Assembly: GCA_025084515.1 (NCBI GenBank)
Contig: JAJAGP010000770.1
Location: 124,001 to 188,000, forward strand
Direction of reading: 5' to 3'
Origin: Ancistrus triradiatus
Taxonomy: Eukaryota > Chordata > Actinopteri > Siluriformes > Loricariidae
DNA: 64,000 nt
Both the position numbers and the translations under genes were made by a program. Below, piece after piece: positions 30,085-64,000 of this stretch (positions are counted from its first letter, which is position 1; every line of letters starts with the position of its first letter). The notes below the pieces were generated by a model. The model saw only the letters and a list, made by a program, of their open reading frames with translations. It did no database searches and was not told where the DNA came from.

Positions 30085-30480
30085 ACAGACAAAGTCATAA
30101 TTGCATGGACGTCCCTGGTAAAGATGTCGTCTTCAAAGCAGCTTATGTCGCTCTAAAATCTCAGTGTACTTTTCTGCATTAATGCTGCATCACAGAAGTG
30201 GAAAGGACCTTTACCATGGGCCCCGACCCGACTCCATACCATGACAGAGCCTGGCTTTTGGACTGGATCTTTGGTTCGGAGCACATGGTGTCCATTCCTT
30301 CCAAAAAAAGATCTGTTATACTGATGGGTCTGAGCACAATCCCTGTGTCCACTGTGTGATGGTCCATCCCAGATGCCTCCAAACCCAGAGAAGTCGACTC
30401 CCCTTCTGGACATGGTTAAAATAAAGCATCTTTTTGGCACAGTAACGTTTTAAGTGGCATTTGTGAATGTAACTGTACTG
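30085..30480 (-). mobile_element. Tc1-like transposase fragment, intergenic
   Basis: Minus-strand reading gives SGFGGIWDGPSHSGHRDCAQ, GRNGHHVLRTKDPVQKPGSV and MVWSRVGAHGKGPFHFC, which are Tc1 transposase-like. It starts mid-gene and lacks the C-terminal catalytic part. Confidence 0.7.
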
Positions 30481-30484
30481 TAGT

Positions 30485-31360
30485 GCTTGATAAAGATTTG
30501 GTAAAGTAATCCCTTGCCCATTCCCTGATTCATGCCTGATTCACAACTGCAAGGCTGTCTCTCAAATCACTGCCCTCCGTCCCATAAGTGTACTAACATG
30601 TAAGCTGATGGATCACAGCACTGCACAACATCCAAATGTCCACAATGGTCCTTACACTTTTTTTTTAATTAATTTGGCACTTATAATAATATTACACAAT
30701 AAAACACATTTTATTCACATCAGTGTTACACAATCAAATGAATCACAAAGGGAGACCAAGTCTATGGATGTAGATTGTTATGTTTGCAGGATTTGAGGAG
30801 AATTCAAGGTTAAAAAGGCTTCGATATGAGGACGTCTTCAGGCTTTTAACTTCATTTCCAAAACAGCGAAAGTCAGAAAACATGGCAGCTCTTCAGCTGG
30901 TTTTATCTTCTAGGTTCACCTGTATTAAAGAGTTTGGGAGGGGCTGTTGAGGACAGAAAGACTTTATACAGAGCCTGTAGATGAAGGCACGTGGATAGTG
31001 ATCCGAAACAAGACTGTCATCGACTCAAGTCTCAAGGAGCAGAGACGCTTTATGTACCATGTCGTACGAAGCAAAACGACGAAAAGTTGTCACGAACTGG
31101 TATGGAAATAAAAACGTATGTAGTTGGTGGATGCGAGGAAACCTCAATCCTGCAAACGGACACTTTCACTGTACAAAATAAGGCAGTTTTACACATGGCA
31201 AAGAGGGGCAAGAGCGGAAAAAGTGCACTACACAAACATTCAGCCTTAAATAGTGTCTTACGCAAAAACTTTTGATCGTCTCTGCAGGAAACAAACCTAA
31301 ATGTGAAATATTAATGTATAAATACTAATGTTTAGTGTGCGTCCTGCAGAGGCTTCGTTT
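30485..31360. other. intergenic stretch downstream of unc13b
   Basis: No gene recognised. A 94-residue plus-strand frame (30991-31275) has no family resemblance or splice context and is treated as chance. Confidence 0.5.
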
Positions 31361-31365
31361 TTTCA

Positions 31366-31367
31366 TT

Positions 31368-31371
<4 letters not shown>
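31366..31371 (-). terminator. candidate polyadenylation signal of unc13b
   Basis: AATAAA on the gene strand, about 500 nt past the stop. The intervening likely 3' UTR (31372-31867) contains a UG repeat and, on the plus strand, an A tract of about 31 nt. Confidence 0.35.

Positions 31372-31403
<32 letters not shown>
31372..31403. repeat. A-tract of about 31 nt
   Basis: A plus-strand homopolymer adjacent to the unc13b poly(A) signal candidate. On the gene strand it is U-rich. Confidence 0.9.
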
Positions 31404-31405
<2 letters not shown>

Positions 31406-31450
31406 AGCACAACAAATTCGTCCAAGGGTGCCAAAACTTTTGCATAAGAC

Positions 31451-31452
<2 letters not shown>

Positions 31453-31536
<84 letters not shown>
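31453..31536. repeat. (CA)n microsatellite, UG in the unc13b 3' UTR
   Basis: About 40 CA units, read as UG in the transcript. It falls between the stop codon and the candidate poly(A) signal. Confidence 0.95.
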
Positions 31537-31537
<1 letters not shown>

Positions 31538-31867
31538 AGAGAACCACGGACCCACAGGTGACAAGGTGTTGTGAAACAGACTAAACGTGGAACAAGAAGT
31601 GAGAGAGAGAGAACTAAAGAGTATGACATCACATTATGCTCCAAGGCAGCCAATGAGAATGCTGCGTTCTCGAAAACAGACCACAGGAAGGACGACAAGT
31701 TCTCACAGACTCCCCCCACATCTCCCATAACTCAGACACCCGGGCACGTCTCTCTCACAGGTTTGCTTTGATCAAGCTCCGCCCACTCAGTGCCTCACAA
31801 TGCCCTGGATCATCAGTCAGTGCCTCGTCCTGTATCTCTAGCCCCGCCCTCGGCGTTCCTCCACCCC

Positions 31868-64000
<32,133 letters not shown>

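Noticed and set aside
30991..31275. 94-codon plus-strand frame downstream of unc13b
   Set aside because: No recognisable motif, and a similar-length frame is also open on the opposite strand. Probably chance.
31332..31728. Poly-Cys-Val / His-Thr frames over CA repeats here and at 34.7, 37.0, 40.5 and 47.1 kb
   Set aside because: Pure translation of dinucleotide repeats.

Overview
This window looks like teleost fish genomic DNA, probably an otophysan and perhaps a catfish. The evidence is intron-rich vertebrate genes with GT/AG splicing, long CA, GA and TA microsatellites, many decayed Tc1/mariner copies and fish-type SINEs. There are no prokaryotic-style genes, and I saw no rRNA, tRNA or CRISPR. 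The species call is inference.

Two protein-coding genes lie head to tail on the minus strand. The first is the 3' two-thirds of an unc13b (Munc13-2) orthologue. Its 36 exons run from the right edge (64000) down to the stop at 31868, and they keep frame across every junction for about 1308 residues. They encode the C1 domain, the C2B domain, the MUN domain and the C-terminal C2C domain. The N-terminus lies beyond the window. The second is a complete P4-ATPase of the ATP8B class, reconstructed as 27 coding exons from the ATG at 22998 to the stop at 1680 (1196 residues, all catalytic motifs present). In human, UNC13B is followed in the same orientation by ATP8B5P, so the arrangement supports an atp8b5 assignment.

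Layout from left to right: 1-665 Tc1 remnant; about 1087-1680 likely 3' UTR of atp8b5; 1680-22998 atp8b5 exons, with introns holding Tc1-type elements, SINE-like pieces, a duplicated purine-rich tandem array (7.1-7.75 kb and 8.2-8.47 kb) and a roughly 1.1 kb ATT/ACT repeat field; 23.0-31.3 kb intergenic, with SINE and MITE copies, a large palindrome and a candidate upstream promoter/exon near 26.7-27.0 kb; 31.37-64.0 kb unc13b, whose introns hold seven long CA tracts (all read as UG in the transcript), a 35-bp minisatellite of about 37 units (42.9-44.2 kb) and several transposons.

The two proteins act in different places. Unc13b primes synaptic vesicles by opening syntaxin under diacylglycerol and Ca2+ control. 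The P4-ATPase, with a CDC50 partner, flips phospholipids across membranes. The most notable features are in unc13b splicing: a 6-nt microexon encoding the conserved Ala-Met before the C1 domain, and four small in-frame exons that insert an acidic 47-residue stretch into the MUN region.

Exon ends were read by hand from splice consensus, reading phase and family homology. Most should be exact, but a shift of one base is possible in a few.
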